NCBI RefSeq assembly: GCF_033095865.1
Contig: NZ_AP019365.1
Coordinates: forward strand, 3,941,501-4,005,500
Direction: 5' to 3'
From: Pseudomonas sp. KU43P
GTDB lineage: Bacteria; Pseudomonadota; Gammaproteobacteria; Pseudomonadales; Pseudomonadaceae
Length of the DNA stretch: 64,000 nt
Positions 8,235 to 17,480 of this stretch are shown here, piece after piece (the stretch's first letter is position 1; every line of letters starts with the position of its first letter). The notes below the pieces were generated by a model. It ran no database searches. It saw only the letters and a program-made list of their open reading frames with translations, and was not told where the DNA came from. The position numbers and the translations under genes are program-made.

Positions 8235-10487
8235 TTGAGCACCGCAGACAAGCTACTCGCCGAAGCCGTGGAACGCTGCGCCCAGGAGCCGATCCAGGTG
8301 CCAGGCAGCATCCAGCCGCAGGGCTTCATGCTGGTGCTGGAAGAACCGGGCCTGCGGATTGTCCAGGCCAGCGAAAACGCCGAACGCTGGTTGGGCATAC
8401 CTGCTCAGGCGCTGCTAGGTTGCAGCTTCGCCGAGGTGGTCAGCGCCAGCTTCGACCTGCGGGCCCAGCTCGCTCGCCTTCCGAGTGAACAGGTCTTCCC
8501 CTTTCACCTCGGCGATGTGCGCTTGCGCCCGGATGCCCCCTTCAACAACAAGCTGCGCTTGCTGACCCACCGCCACGACCAGGTGCTGATCGCCGAATTC
8601 GAACCCCTGGGCTTACCCACCGAACTCAGCGACCACGGCGACTACTACCCGCTGGTAAGGGAATTCGTCGGCAGCCTGAACACTGCCAGCGACCTGCAGG
8701 CACTGCTGCAGCAGACCGTGCAACAGCTCAAGCGCATCACCGGCTTCGGGCGGGTAAAGGCCTACCGCTTCGATGCCGAAGGCAACGGCCAGGTGCTGGC
8801 CGAAGTGGCCGACGCCGGTTACCCGTGCTACCTGGGCCTGTGCTTTCCGGCGTCCGACATCCCGCGTCAGGCCCGCGAGCTGTACCGGGTCAACCGCATC
8901 CGGGTGATCGAGGATGCCAACTACCAGGCCTCACCCTTGGTGCCCGCCGTGAACCCGCGCACCGGCAAACCGCTGGACATGAGCTTCGCCGCCTTGCGCA
9001 GCGTGTCACCGGTACACCTGCAATACATGCGCAACATGGGCACCCTGGCCTCGATGTCGCTGTCGATCGTGGTCGACGGGCAGCTCTGGGGCCTGGTGTC
9101 ATGCCACCACGCGCAACCGCGCCAAGTCGACCTGCGCACCCGCACGGCGTGCGAACTGCTGGCCAGCGTACTGTCGCTGCAGATCGAATCGCGCGAGTCC
9201 CACGCCAATACCCAGCAACTGCTCGACCTGCGCCAGCACATCGTGCGAATGATTTCTTCCATGGCCGACCACGACAGTGTCAGCGATGGCTTGCGCGCCC
9301 TGCCCGAGGTGCTGCTGGATTTTGCCGGAGCCAGCGGCGCCGCGGTGATCTCCGCCGAGCGCTGCGACCTGTTCGGCACGACCCCGCCCGCCGCCCAGGT
9401 CAATGCCCTGGTCGACTGGCTGGCCGAGCGGGGTGATGAAACGGTATTCCACAGTGACAATGTGCGCCGCGATATCGACGCACTGCCGGAACTGGCCGCA
9501 CATGTCGGCGGCGTGCTGGCGGTGGCGATCTCGCAGATCCATTCGCACTACCTGGTGTGGTTCCGCCCAGAGCAGGTACGCACCGTGAACTGGGCCGGGC
9601 GGCCCGACAAGCAGATCGGCCCGCAAGGCGCGCTGAACCCCCGGCACAGCTTCGAGCATTGGCAGGAACAGGTCAGCGGCTACTGCCAGGCCTGGGATCC
9701 GCTGATCATCGAAGGCGTGCTGGAACTGCGCAGTGCCGTGCTCGGCATTGTGTTGCGCAAAGCCGAGGAGCTGGCGCAACTGACCAACGAGTTGCGCCAC
9801 TCCAACAAGGAACTCGAGGCCTTCTCCTACAGTGTGTCCCACGATCTGCGTGCGCCGTTGCGGCACATTGCCGGCTACACCGAGCTGCTCAGCGAGATCG
9901 AAGGCCAAGGCATGAGCGAACGCGGCCGCCGCTTCCTCGCCCATATCGAGGAAGCGGCCCGCTTCGCCGGCAGCCTGGTGGACAACCTGCTGAACTTCTC
10001 GCAGATGGGCCGCTCGGCCCTGCGCCTGTCGGATGTCGACCTCAATGCCCTGGTCGAAACCATTCGCCAGGAACTGGCGCCGGACTACGAGGGCCGCGAC
10101 GTCATCTGGGCGATCGACCCGCTGCCCAAGGTGTACGGTGACCCGGCCTTCATCAACCTGGCCCTGCATAACCTGATTGCCAATGCCCTCAAGTACACCC
10201 GCGAGCGTTCGCAGGCGCGCATCGAAATCGGCGCGCGCGAGCACAAGGGGGAAACCGAGGTCTATATTCGCGATAATGGCGTCGGCTTCGACATGGCCTA
10301 CGCCAACAAATTGTTCGGTGTGTTCCAGCGCCTGCACCGCATGGAGGACTTCGAAGGCACCGGGATCGGCCTGGCCAGCGTGCGCCGGATCATCGAGCGC
10401 CACGACGGCCGCGTCTGGGCCGAAGGCCAGGTCGGCCAGGGCGCGTGTTTTCATTTCACCCTTCCCCGTCATCCAGAAACAAACTGA
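8235..10487 (+). CDS. bphP: Bacteriophytochrome sensor histidine kinase
   Basis: Red/far-red light sensor kinase of 750 residues if translation starts at TTG 8235. AGGAG ends 8 bases upstream, and upstream in-frame ATGs would add a tail not usual in the family. Order: a short N-terminal arm with Cys15, the expected biliverdin-binding cysteine; PAS containing EPIQVPGSIQPQG; GAF with FPASDIPRQA (D208) and RSVSPVHLQYMRNMG; PHY; HisKA with SHDLRAP (H536); and HATPase with DNGVGFD. The usual PHG after the PAS core is PQG here. A receiver gene follows after 15 bases. No heme oxygenase gene for chromophore synthesis lies in the window. Confidence 0.9.
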   Translation: MSTADKLLAEAVERCAQEPIQVPGSIQPQGFMLVLEEPGLRIVQASENAERWLGIPAQALLGCSFAEVVSASFDLRAQLARLPSEQVFPFHLGDVRLRPDAPFNNKLRLLTHRHDQVLIAEFEPLGLPTELSDHGDYYPLVREFVGSLNTASDLQALLQQTVQQLKRITGFGRVKAYRFDAEGNGQVLAEVADAGYPCYLGLCFPASDIPRQARELYRVNRIRVIEDANYQASPLVPAVNPRTGKPLDMSFAALRSVSPVHLQYMRNMGTLASMSLSIVVDGQLWGLVSCHHAQPRQVDLRTRTACELLASVLSLQIESRESHANTQQLLDLRQHIVRMISSMADHDSVSDGLRALPEVLLDFAGASGAAVISAERCDLFGTTPPAAQVNALVDWLAERGDETVFHSDNVRRDIDALPELAAHVGGVLAVAISQIHSHYLVWFRPEQVRTVNWAGRPDKQIGPQGALNPRHSFEHWQEQVSGYCQAWDPLIIEGVLELRSAVLGIVLRKAEELAQLTNELRHSNKELEAFSYSVSHDLRAPLRHIAGYTELLSEIEGQGMSERGRRFLAHIEEAARFAGSLVDNLLNFSQMGRSALRLSDVDLNALVETIRQELAPDYEGRDVIWAIDPLPKVYGDPAFINLALHNLIANALKYTRERSQARIEIGAREHKGETEVYIRDNGVGFDMAYANKLFGVFQRLHRMEDFEGTGIGLASVRRIIERHDGRVWAEGQVGQGACFHFTLPRHPETN

Positions 10488-10502
10488 GGCACCCGTACGA
10501 TC

Positions 10503-10964
10503 ATGCTTAAACCCATCCTGCTGGTAGAAGACAACCCTCGGGACCTGGAGCTGACGCTCCTGGCCCTGGAGCGCAGCCAGTTGGCCAACGAAGTCATCGT
10601 CCTGCGTGACGGTGCCGAAGCGCTCGACTACCTGCTGCGCCGCAATGCCTACGCCGACCGTGACGACGGCAACCCCGCAGTGCTGCTGCTGGACCTGAAA
10701 CTGCCGAAGGTCGACGGCCTGGAGGTGCTCAGGGAAGTGCGCGCCACCGCCGAACTGCGCAGCATCCCCACGGTGATGCTGACCTCCTCGCGCGAGGAGC
10801 CCGACCTTGAGCGCGCCTATGAACTGGGGGTCAACGCCTACGTGGTCAAGCCCGTGGAATTCAAGGAATTCGTCGCCGCCATCTCCGACCTCGGGGTGTT
10901 CTGGGCCGTGCTTAACGAACCGCCCCCCGGCTCACTGCGCCTGAACCGGCGTGGCAGTAACTGA
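10503..10964 (+). CDS. Single-domain response regulator, Rcp1 type
   Basis: A 153-residue receiver without output domain. The acidic pocket is in VEDNP, the phosphoacceptor is D64 in LLLDLKLPK, with T94 and K116 (YVVKPVEF) conserved. The long loop between helix 2 and strand 3 (RRNAYADRDDGNP) is typical of regulators paired with phytochromes such as cyanobacterial Rcp1. It should accept phosphate from the upstream phytochrome kinase and pass the signal by protein contact or phosphotransfer. It ends 13 bases before the next start. Confidence 0.9.
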   Translation: MLKPILLVEDNPRDLELTLLALERSQLANEVIVLRDGAEALDYLLRRNAYADRDDGNPAVLLLDLKLPKVDGLEVLREVRATAELRSIPTVMLTSSREEPDLERAYELGVNAYVVKPVEFKEFVAAISDLGVFWAVLNEPPPGSLRLNRRGSN

Positions 10965-10977
10965 GGCCACCGCAAAG

Positions 10978-13365
10978 ATGCTGCCAACGCCGCTTAAGCT
11001 GCTGATGGTCGAAGACAGTTCGATGGATGCCGAACTAACCCTGCTGAGCCTGGAGCGCAGCGGGTTGCAGGTCCGCTCGCGGCTGGTGTTCGACCACCAG
11101 GCCGCCGAGCATGCGCTACTCGAAAGCAACTATGACCTGATCCTGTGCGACTGCGTGCTGCCCGGCTCGTCCGGCACCGATGTGCTGGCCATCGCCCAGC
11201 GCCTGGTCCCGGACACCCCGTTCATCTTCCTCTCCGGCATTTATGGTGAAGAGCACGCGGTGGAGATGATCCGCCTGGGCGCCACCGACTATGTGCTGAA
11301 GAAGAACCTGCCGCTGCTGCCCAAGGCCGTGCGCCGCGCGCTCACCGAAGTGCAGGAACGCCAGCGGCGACGGCGCGCCGAAGAGGCCCTGGCCGACGTC
11401 GAAGCGCGCGCACGTATCGCCATCGATGCCGCAGGCATGGGCACCTGGGACCTGCGCCCGCAGGAAAACCTGCTGGTCTGGGACGACCGCTGCAAAACCC
11501 TGTTCGGCCTGCCCGTGGACACCGAGATGAGCTTGGCGGTGTTCTACGGCGGCATTTACCCCGATGACCTGCCGCGGGTGCGCGATGCCGTGGAGCAGGC
11601 CATGCGCCCGGACAGCGACGGCCTATACCGTGTCGAGTTCCGCATTGCCCAGCCTCGCGGGCTGGAGCCTCGCTGGCTGCTCAGCAGCGGCCAGTGCCAG
11701 TTCGTCGATGGCCAGTGCATACGCTTTTCCGGTGTGCTGCAGGACATCCACACCCAGCGCCTGGCGACCCAGGCGCTCAAGCAGCTCAACGAGATGCTCG
11801 GCGAACGGGTCGAGCGCCGCACCCGCGAACGTGACCGCGCCTGGGAGCTGTCCCAGGACTTGCTCGCCGTGCTCAACAAGGACCTTACCCCCGTCGCCCT
11901 CAACCCGGCCTGGGAAGCCAGCCTGGGCTTTTCCCGCGAGCGCCTGAGCCAGGCCTCGCTGTTGCAGCTGCTGCCCGAACCCGACCAGGAATCGCTGCTG
12001 GCCGAGCTGGCCGCCCTCGCCCATGGCCGCACCAGCGCCCGCTTCGTCGGCCGCATCCGCCATGCCAGCGGCCAACTGCGCTGGCTGTCGTGGGTGGTGG
12101 TGCCGGAAGACACCTTGCTCTATGTGGTGGCCCGGGACATCACCAGCGAACGGGAAACCGCCCTGGGCCTCGCCGAAGCCAACGACCGCTTGCGCGAGCA
12201 GATCACCGAGCGCGAACGCATCGAGGCCGCGCTGCAGCAGATGCAGCGCCTGGAAGCGGTGGGCCAGCTCACCGCCGGCGTGGCCCACGACTTCAACAAC
12301 CTGTTGACCGTGATCCTCACCGGCTCCAGTTTCCTCGAACGTGACCTGGCCAAGGGTGACGTGGACAAGGCCCGCTCGCGCCTCACGCACATACGCGAGG
12401 CCGGTGAGCGCGGTGCCAAGCTGACCTCGCAACTGCTGGCCTTCTCCCGGCGCCAGCGCCTGGAGCCGGTGCCGCTGAACCTCAACCGCACCTTGAGCGG
12501 CCTGGAAGAACTGCTGCGCCGCACCCTGGGCGGCAACATTTCCGTGCGCCTGGACCTGGACCACAGCCTGTGGCAGGCACTGACCGACCCGACCCAGACG
12601 GAAATGATCATCCTCAACCTGGCGATCAACGCCCGCGATGCCATGCCCGAGGGCGGCCAGTTGACCCTGTCGACCCGCAACACGCGGATCAAGGCCCGCG
12701 CCCAACGCCCGGAAGACCCCGAGCCCGGCGAATACGTGATGCTGAGTATTCGCGACACCGGCTGCGGCATGAGCGAGGACGTGCTGGCCAAGGTTTTCGA
12801 ACCGTTCTTCACCACCAAGGACATCGGCAAGGGCTCGGGCCTCGGCCTGGCCCAGGTGTTCGGTTTTGCCAAGCAATCCGGTGGTGGTGTGCGCATCGAT
12901 ACCGAGCCAGGCCATGGCACCCAGGTGGCGGTATACCTGCCGGCCGTGAAGGACCAACTGGCCAGCGAACCGATCGCCCCGACGATTACCCAGGCCGACG
13001 GCGACAGCGGCCGCGACCGCACCGTGCTGCTGGTGGACGACGACCATCTGGTGCGCGACCTGCTCGGCGATGTGCTGCGCCAGTACGGCTACCAGGTGCG
13101 CCAGGCTCACAACGGTGAGCAGGCATTGGCCTTGCTGGACGACGGCATCGACCTGTTGCTTACCGACTTCGCCATGCCCGAGTTCAACGGCGCCCAGCTG
13201 GCCATGGCGGCGCGCGAACGGCACCCGCAATTGCCGGTGGTGTTCCTGACCGGTTATGCCGAGTTGCAGGGGCTGGAGTTGCCAGACAGCCTGGTGCTGC
13301 AGAAACCGGTGCAGGCCGAGGAGCTGGCACGAATGCTGGATGAGCTGCTGCGGGTGAACCGGTAG
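10978..13365 (+). CDS. Hybrid histidine kinase: receiver-PAS-PAS-HisKA-HATPase-receiver
   Basis: The start is taken at ATG 10978, with GAGG 11 bases upstream; a GTG at 10951 overlapping the previous gene has no Shine-Dalgarno. The 795-residue cytoplasmic protein has an N-terminal receiver (D58 in LILCDCVLP), two PAS regions (about 145-265 and 290-400), a HisKA domain with GVAHDFNNLL (H437), HATPase (RDTGCGMSE, GSGLGLAQVFG) and a C-terminal receiver (D730 in LLLTDFAMP). No membrane segment. The first receiver probably takes input from the light-sensing kinase, and the C-terminal one is part of the kinase output. The partner is not in the window. Confidence 0.87.
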   Translation: MLPTPLKLLMVEDSSMDAELTLLSLERSGLQVRSRLVFDHQAAEHALLESNYDLILCDCVLPGSSGTDVLAIAQRLVPDTPFIFLSGIYGEEHAVEMIRLGATDYVLKKNLPLLPKAVRRALTEVQERQRRRRAEEALADVEARARIAIDAAGMGTWDLRPQENLLVWDDRCKTLFGLPVDTEMSLAVFYGGIYPDDLPRVRDAVEQAMRPDSDGLYRVEFRIAQPRGLEPRWLLSSGQCQFVDGQCIRFSGVLQDIHTQRLATQALKQLNEMLGERVERRTRERDRAWELSQDLLAVLNKDLTPVALNPAWEASLGFSRERLSQASLLQLLPEPDQESLLAELAALAHGRTSARFVGRIRHASGQLRWLSWVVVPEDTLLYVVARDITSERETALGLAEANDRLREQITERERIEAALQQMQRLEAVGQLTAGVAHDFNNLLTVILTGSSFLERDLAKGDVDKARSRLTHIREAGERGAKLTSQLLAFSRRQRLEPVPLNLNRTLSGLEELLRRTLGGNISVRLDLDHSLWQALTDPTQTEMIILNLAINARDAMPEGGQLTLSTRNTRIKARAQRPEDPEPGEYVMLSIRDTGCGMSEDVLAKVFEPFFTTKDIGKGSGLGLAQVFGFAKQSGGGVRIDTEPGHGTQVAVYLPAVKDQLASEPIAPTITQADGDSGRDRTVLLVDDDHLVRDLLGDVLRQYGYQVRQAHNGEQALALLDDGIDLLLTDFAMPEFNGAQLAMAARERHPQLPVVFLTGYAELQGLELPDSLVLQKPVQAEELARMLDELLRVNR

Positions 13366-13389
13366 GTTTTCAGCGCCTGCACTGGTTTC

Positions 13390-13447
13390 ATCGCCGGCAA
13401 GCCGGCTCCCACAGATAGCCCCCTGTGGGAGCCGGCTTGCCGGCGAT
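13390..13447. repeat. REPIN between hybrid kinase gene and tRNA-Gln
   Basis: An inverted pair of GCCGGCAAGCCGGCTCCC elements with a very short spacer. The base of the stem reads ATCG on the left and CGAT on the right. Confidence 0.9.
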
Positions 13448-13528
13448 AGGGCCAACGCAAACGCCGGGAACGCGAAAACCCAGCGCCGACTTGATCTGCA
13501 CTGAGTAAGAAAACAGGTATTGAGAAAA

Positions 13529-13603
13529 TGGCAGGGGCGGCTGGATTCGAACCAACGCATGGCAGGATCAAAACCTGCTGCCTTACCGCTTGGCGACGCC
13601 CCT
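13529..13603 (-). tRNA. tRNA-Gln, anticodon UUG
   Basis: Read on the minus strand, the 75-base sequence folds as a cloverleaf. The acceptor AGGGGCG pairs with CGCCCCT, the D arm is GCC...GGC, and the anticodon stem GCAGG/CCTGC encloses the 7-base loop TTTTGAT, giving anticodon TTG (glutamine, CAA). The T arm is GTTGG-TTCGAAT-CCAGC. The 3' CCA is encoded. It stands alone, not in a tRNA cluster. Confidence 0.93.
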
Positions 13604-13875
13604 GTATCGGATGCAGCTGAAGCTGCTCTGACCATTCCAACTGGCTGACAACTGGGTTGTTGTCTTGGAATGCGCGGCACTTTAACAACATTCTTTTGAC
13701 CTGTGAACCCCCTTGCGCAAAAAAAATGCTTTAAAACAGCAAGTTAGTGTCCCCCTACCCAATTTCCGGGCAGCCCGGCCAACCATCCGTCGTTTTTCCG
13801 CTGCCTTGCCTCAACACAATCGCATTTCGCCCTTCCAATCAGATAAGCGAACTGCGAATACCAAGGAAGCCCCCA

Positions 13876-14118
13876 ATGCCCGTTTCACACGACCTGTACC
13901 AGGACTTGCACTACCCTCGCGAGATCGTTCAGCAACGCCGCCAGCAGGACCAGACCCTCGACCGCCTGCTCGACGAGTACATGGACATCGACAACCAGGT
14001 GCTGGCGGCCGAGTCGATCTCGGCGGGCAACTTCCAGGATGACGACCTGCGCCAGCTCAAGGAACGCCGCCTCACCGTGAAGTACATGATCGAGCGCCAA
14101 CTGGAACGCAAGGTCTGA
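13876..14118 (+). CDS. Small YdcH/DUF465 family protein
   Basis: An 80-residue, charged, probably coiled-coil protein (LDRLLDEYMDIDNQVLAAE ... RLTVKYMIERQLERKV). Length and pattern fit the YdcH/DUF465 family, whose function is not known. The start at ATG 13876 is preceded by AAGGAAG. An in-frame extension upstream lacks support. It stands between tRNA-Gln and zapE. Confidence 0.75.
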   Translation: MPVSHDLYQDLHYPREIVQQRRQQDQTLDRLLDEYMDIDNQVLAAESISAGNFQDDDLRQLKERRLTVKYMIERQLERKV

Positions 14119-14221
14119 CCTATCGCGCCAGGCGATCGATCTGCGGCATTTTTTCCATTGGTCAAAATCGTCGTCCTCGGGCAAGCTGCGGCCTGCCCGC
14201 CATTGCCCGAGGAGCAGAGTA

Positions 14222-15292
14222 TTGTCCGCTTGGATCCCTTCCCCATTGCGCCTGCTCGGCCAGCGCTTGCGAAGTTCGTCGCCCCACCAGAGCGAGCTGC
14301 TCGACTGGTTCGAAGAGAAGGCGCGCAGCCGCGGCTATCAGCTCAGTGATGGCCAGCGCCGGGTCATCGCCAGCATGACCGAACAGCTCGCCCTGTTGCC
14401 GGGCGGCCAGCCATGCAGCCTCTACCTGCATGGCTCGGTAGGACGCGGCAAGAGCTGGCTGCTCGACGGGTTCTTCCAGGCCGTGCCGATCGAAGCCAAG
14501 CAGCGCCTGCACTTCCATGACTTTTTTGCCCGCCTCCACCAGGGCATGCATCGCCATCGCCAGTTGGACGATGCACTGGGCGCGACCCTCGACGATCTGC
14601 TGGGCAACTGCCAGGTGCTGTGCTTCGACGAATTCCATGTGCACGACATCGGCGATGCCATGCTGCTGACGCGGCTGTTCAACGCCCTGTTCGAGCGTGG
14701 CATCTTCTTGCTGGTGACCTCCAACTACGCCCCTGAGGGGCTGTTACCCAATCCGCTTTATCACGAACGCTTCCTGCCGGTGATCCGCCTGATCAATGGC
14801 CGCATGCAGGTGCTGGAAGTGGGCGGCGATACCGATTTTCGCAGCCTGCCGGCCAACCGAGAGCACCAGCGCTTCACCCAGGGGCACTATGTGTGGCCGG
14901 GGGATGCGGCGCAGCGCCAGGCGCTGAAAGTGCCCGTCGAGCAGCCGGTGATGCTGGAAGTGAACAAGCGGCCGTTACGCGCCCTGGCCATTGAGGGCCG
15001 ACGGGCGGTGTTCGCCTTCGATGACTTGTGCGAGAAGGCCACGGCGGTGATCGATTATCTGGTGCTGGCGGGGCAGTACGAGGAGTGGATCATCGATGGG
15101 CTGGATGATCTGTCGGAATGCACGCTGGCGGCGCAGCAGCGTTTCGCAAACCTGGTGGATGTGCTGTATGACCAGGACCGGCAGGTGACGGTGATCGGGC
15201 AGCGGCCGCTGGAGCAGAGCCTGGGCGGGCCGCTGGCCGACCTGATGCGCACCCGCAGCCGGTTGGGGCAGTTGCGCCAGACAGGGCTTTGA
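14222..15292 (+). CDS. zapE: ZapE/AFG1-like P-loop ATPase
   Basis: A 356-residue ATPase with Walker A GSVGRGKS (71-78) and Walker B VLCFDEF (D136, E137), plus the family blocks HFHDFF and LVTSNYAPE. The family homologue in E. coli, ZapE, affects Z-ring stability in cell division; mitochondrial AFG1 is the eukaryotic relative. The start is TTG at 14222, chosen because GAGGAG at 14209-14214 lies 7 bases upstream. Cytoplasmic, with no membrane segment. It is followed by a REPIN and the convergent prpE gene. Confidence 0.88.
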   Translation: MSAWIPSPLRLLGQRLRSSSPHQSELLDWFEEKARSRGYQLSDGQRRVIASMTEQLALLPGGQPCSLYLHGSVGRGKSWLLDGFFQAVPIEAKQRLHFHDFFARLHQGMHRHRQLDDALGATLDDLLGNCQVLCFDEFHVHDIGDAMLLTRLFNALFERGIFLLVTSNYAPEGLLPNPLYHERFLPVIRLINGRMQVLEVGGDTDFRSLPANREHQRFTQGHYVWPGDAAQRQALKVPVEQPVMLEVNKRPLRALAIEGRRAVFAFDDLCEKATAVIDYLVLAGQYEEWIIDGLDDLSECTLAAQQRFANLVDVLYDQDRQVTVIGQRPLEQSLGGPLADLMRTRSRLGQLRQTGL

Positions 15293-15315
15293 AGCTGTAG
15301 TGGCTGTATTGGCCT

Positions 15316-15400
15316 CATCGCCGGCAAGCCGGCTCCCACAAAGGGCTCACAGCACCTGAGGCCTGTGCATGCCCCTGTGGGAGCCGGCTTGCCGGCGATG
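15316..15400. repeat. REPIN between convergent zapE and prpE
   Basis: An inverted pair of the same REP family, separated by about 30 bases. It ends only 10 bases before the prpE stop codon. Confidence 0.9.
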
Positions 15401-15410
15401 TAGTCAACCG

Positions 15411-17300
15411 TCAACCTGCCCGTGGCAAATCTGCCAGCACCGCCTCTATCTCCCCCAATACCGCCGGATCATCCAGCGTCGACGGCGGCACATACGCCTG
15501 CCCGTCGGCTATCTTGCGCAGCACCGCCCGCAAGATCTTCCCCGACCGCGTCTTGGGCAGCCGCTTCACCAACCGCACCCGATTGAAACACGCCAACGGC
15601 CCGATCTCCTCGCGCACGCTGCCCACCAACTCCACCAGCAGTTGCGACTCGGCAATACCCTCGCCATCCTTGAGCACCACCAGCGCCAAGGGCACCTGCC
15701 CCTTGATTTCGTCATGCACGCCGATCACTGCACACTCGGCCACCGCCGGGTGCCGCGCCACCAGGTCCTCCATTTCGCCGGTAGACAACCGATGGCCAGA
15801 AACGTTAATCACATCATCGGTACGCCCCATGATGTAGACGAAGCCCTCGTCATCCAGGTAGCCGCCATCGCCGGTGTGGTAATAGCCCGGATAGGTGTGC
15901 AGGTACGCCTGCAGGTAACGCTCATGATCGCCCCACAAGGTCTGGCTGCAGCCTGGCGGCAGCGGTAATGCAATGACGATGGCGCCCTGGTGGTTCGGGC
16001 CGAGCAGATGACCGTCGTCGTCCAGTACCTGTACGTGGTAGCCCGGCACCGCACGGTTGCTCGACCCCGGCCGCGCCGCGCTCCCTTCAAGGCCTACACA
16101 GGGCGCGGTAACCGGCCAGCCGGTCTCGGTCTGCCACCAGTGATCGTGCACCGGTTTGCCGCTGACCCGCTGCAGCCATTCGTGGGTGCTGGAGTCGAGC
16201 TTCTCCCCGGCCAGAAACAATTGGCGCAACGTGCTCAGGTCGTGCTGGCGGATCAACTCGCCTTCTGGGTCTTCCTTGCGGATCGCCCGCATGGCAGTCG
16301 GCGCGCAGAACAAGGCATTGACCCCGTACTGCTCAACCACTCGCCAGTAGGCCGAAGCATCCGGCGTGCGGATCGGCTTGCCCTCATAGAACACCGTGGT
16401 GCAGCCGCTCATCAGCGGCCCGTAGACGATCAGCGAATGCCCGACCACCCAGCCGACATCGGAAATGCCCCACCACACATCGCCCGCCTGCATGCCATAG
16501 ATGTGGCGCATGGCATAGCAAAGCGCGACCGCGTTGCCACCGTTTTCGCGAACGATACCCTTGGGTTTGCCGGTGGTACCGGAGGTGTACATGATGTACA
16601 GCGGGTCACCGGCCTCCAGCTCCACGGGTGCTACCGGCCGGGCATTCAGCAGCCTTTCATGCCAGTCCAGGTCACGCCCCGCCTGCAGCTCGGCGCGGGC
16701 CTGGGGCCGTTGCAGCACCAGCACATGCCGCGGCTGGTGGCGGGACAGTTGCAGGGCGCGGTCGACCAGCGGCTTGTATTCGATCACCCGCTCGAACTCC
16801 AGGCCGCAGGACGCCGTGAGCAACAGCGTCGGCCGCGCATCGTCGATGCGCAGGGCCAATTCGTTGGCGGCAAAGCCGCCGAAAACCACCGAATGCACCG
16901 CGCCGATGCGCGCGCAAGCCAGCATGGCCATGGCCGCCTGGGGCACCATGGGCATGTAGATGATCACCCCATCGCCCTTGCCTACGCCAAGCTCACGCAA
17001 CAGGCCGGCCAAACGAGCCACCTCGTCATGCAGCTGCTGGTAGGTGAACGACTGCTGCACGCCCGTGACGGGAGAGTCATAGATCAGCGCAGTTTGCTCG
17101 CCACGGCCCTGCTCGATCTGATGGTCGAGGGCCAGGTAGCAGCTGTTCAGGCGCCCGTCGGCGAACCAGCGATGGGTGCCATCGGGGTTTTCCTGCAAGG
17201 TCAGGGAGGGTTTGCGATACCAGGCCAGATGGTCGGCCTGTTCGGCCCAGAAGTTGGCTGGGTCGGCAATGGAATGGTCGTAGCTGTGCTGGTAGGTCAT
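15411..17300 (-). CDS. prpE: Propionate-CoA ligase (acyl-CoA synthetase, AMP-forming)
   Basis: At 629 residues from ATG 17300, this is the size of PrpE. The adenylate-forming core is clear: YTSGTTGKPKG near residue 240, the HWWQTETGWP block, and the C-terminal SGKILR loop with the catalytic, acetylation-prone lysine near residue 590. It converts propionate, ATP and CoA to propionyl-CoA, the entry substrate of the 2-methylcitrate cycle encoded 10-20 kb to the right. An acetyl-CoA synthetase role cannot be excluded from sequence alone, but length and the NPANFW-type N terminus favour PrpE. Divergent from a LysR gene. Confidence 0.83.
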   Translation of the reverse strand: MTYQHSYDHSIADPANFWAEQADHLAWYRKPSLTLQENPDGTHRWFADGRLNSCYLALDHQIEQGRGEQTALIYDSPVTGVQQSFTYQQLHDEVARLAGLLRELGVGKGDGVIIYMPMVPQAAMAMLACARIGAVHSVVFGGFAANELALRIDDARPTLLLTASCGLEFERVIEYKPLVDRALQLSRHQPRHVLVLQRPQARAELQAGRDLDWHERLLNARPVAPVELEAGDPLYIMYTSGTTGKPKGIVRENGGNAVALCYAMRHIYGMQAGDVWWGISDVGWVVGHSLIVYGPLMSGCTTVFYEGKPIRTPDASAYWRVVEQYGVNALFCAPTAMRAIRKEDPEGELIRQHDLSTLRQLFLAGEKLDSSTHEWLQRVSGKPVHDHWWQTETGWPVTAPCVGLEGSAARPGSSNRAVPGYHVQVLDDDGHLLGPNHQGAIVIALPLPPGCSQTLWGDHERYLQAYLHTYPGYYHTGDGGYLDDEGFVYIMGRTDDVINVSGHRLSTGEMEDLVARHPAVAECAVIGVHDEIKGQVPLALVVLKDGEGIAESQLLVELVGSVREEIGPLACFNRVRLVKRLPKTRSGKILRAVLRKIADGQAYVPPSTLDDPAVLGEIEAVLADLPRAG

Positions 17301-17480
17301 GGTGACGAAAACCCGGTACTTGTTGTTATTGAAGGGCGAATCTTGAGTATGGACCGCCACGCTGGGGCTGCCATGGGACTAAAGTCACAACCCATATGCA
17401 GATTTGCAGCGCGGGCAAAAGCGCCCCATAACGGTGCAAAATCTCTAGAATAGGCAGCCCTTTTCCTCACCGAGCAGCCC

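Noticed and set aside
13390..13447. Repeated palindromes as a possible CRISPR array
   Set aside because: The repeats are dispersed, paired in inverted orientation and found between unrelated genes; there are no regular spacers or cas genes.
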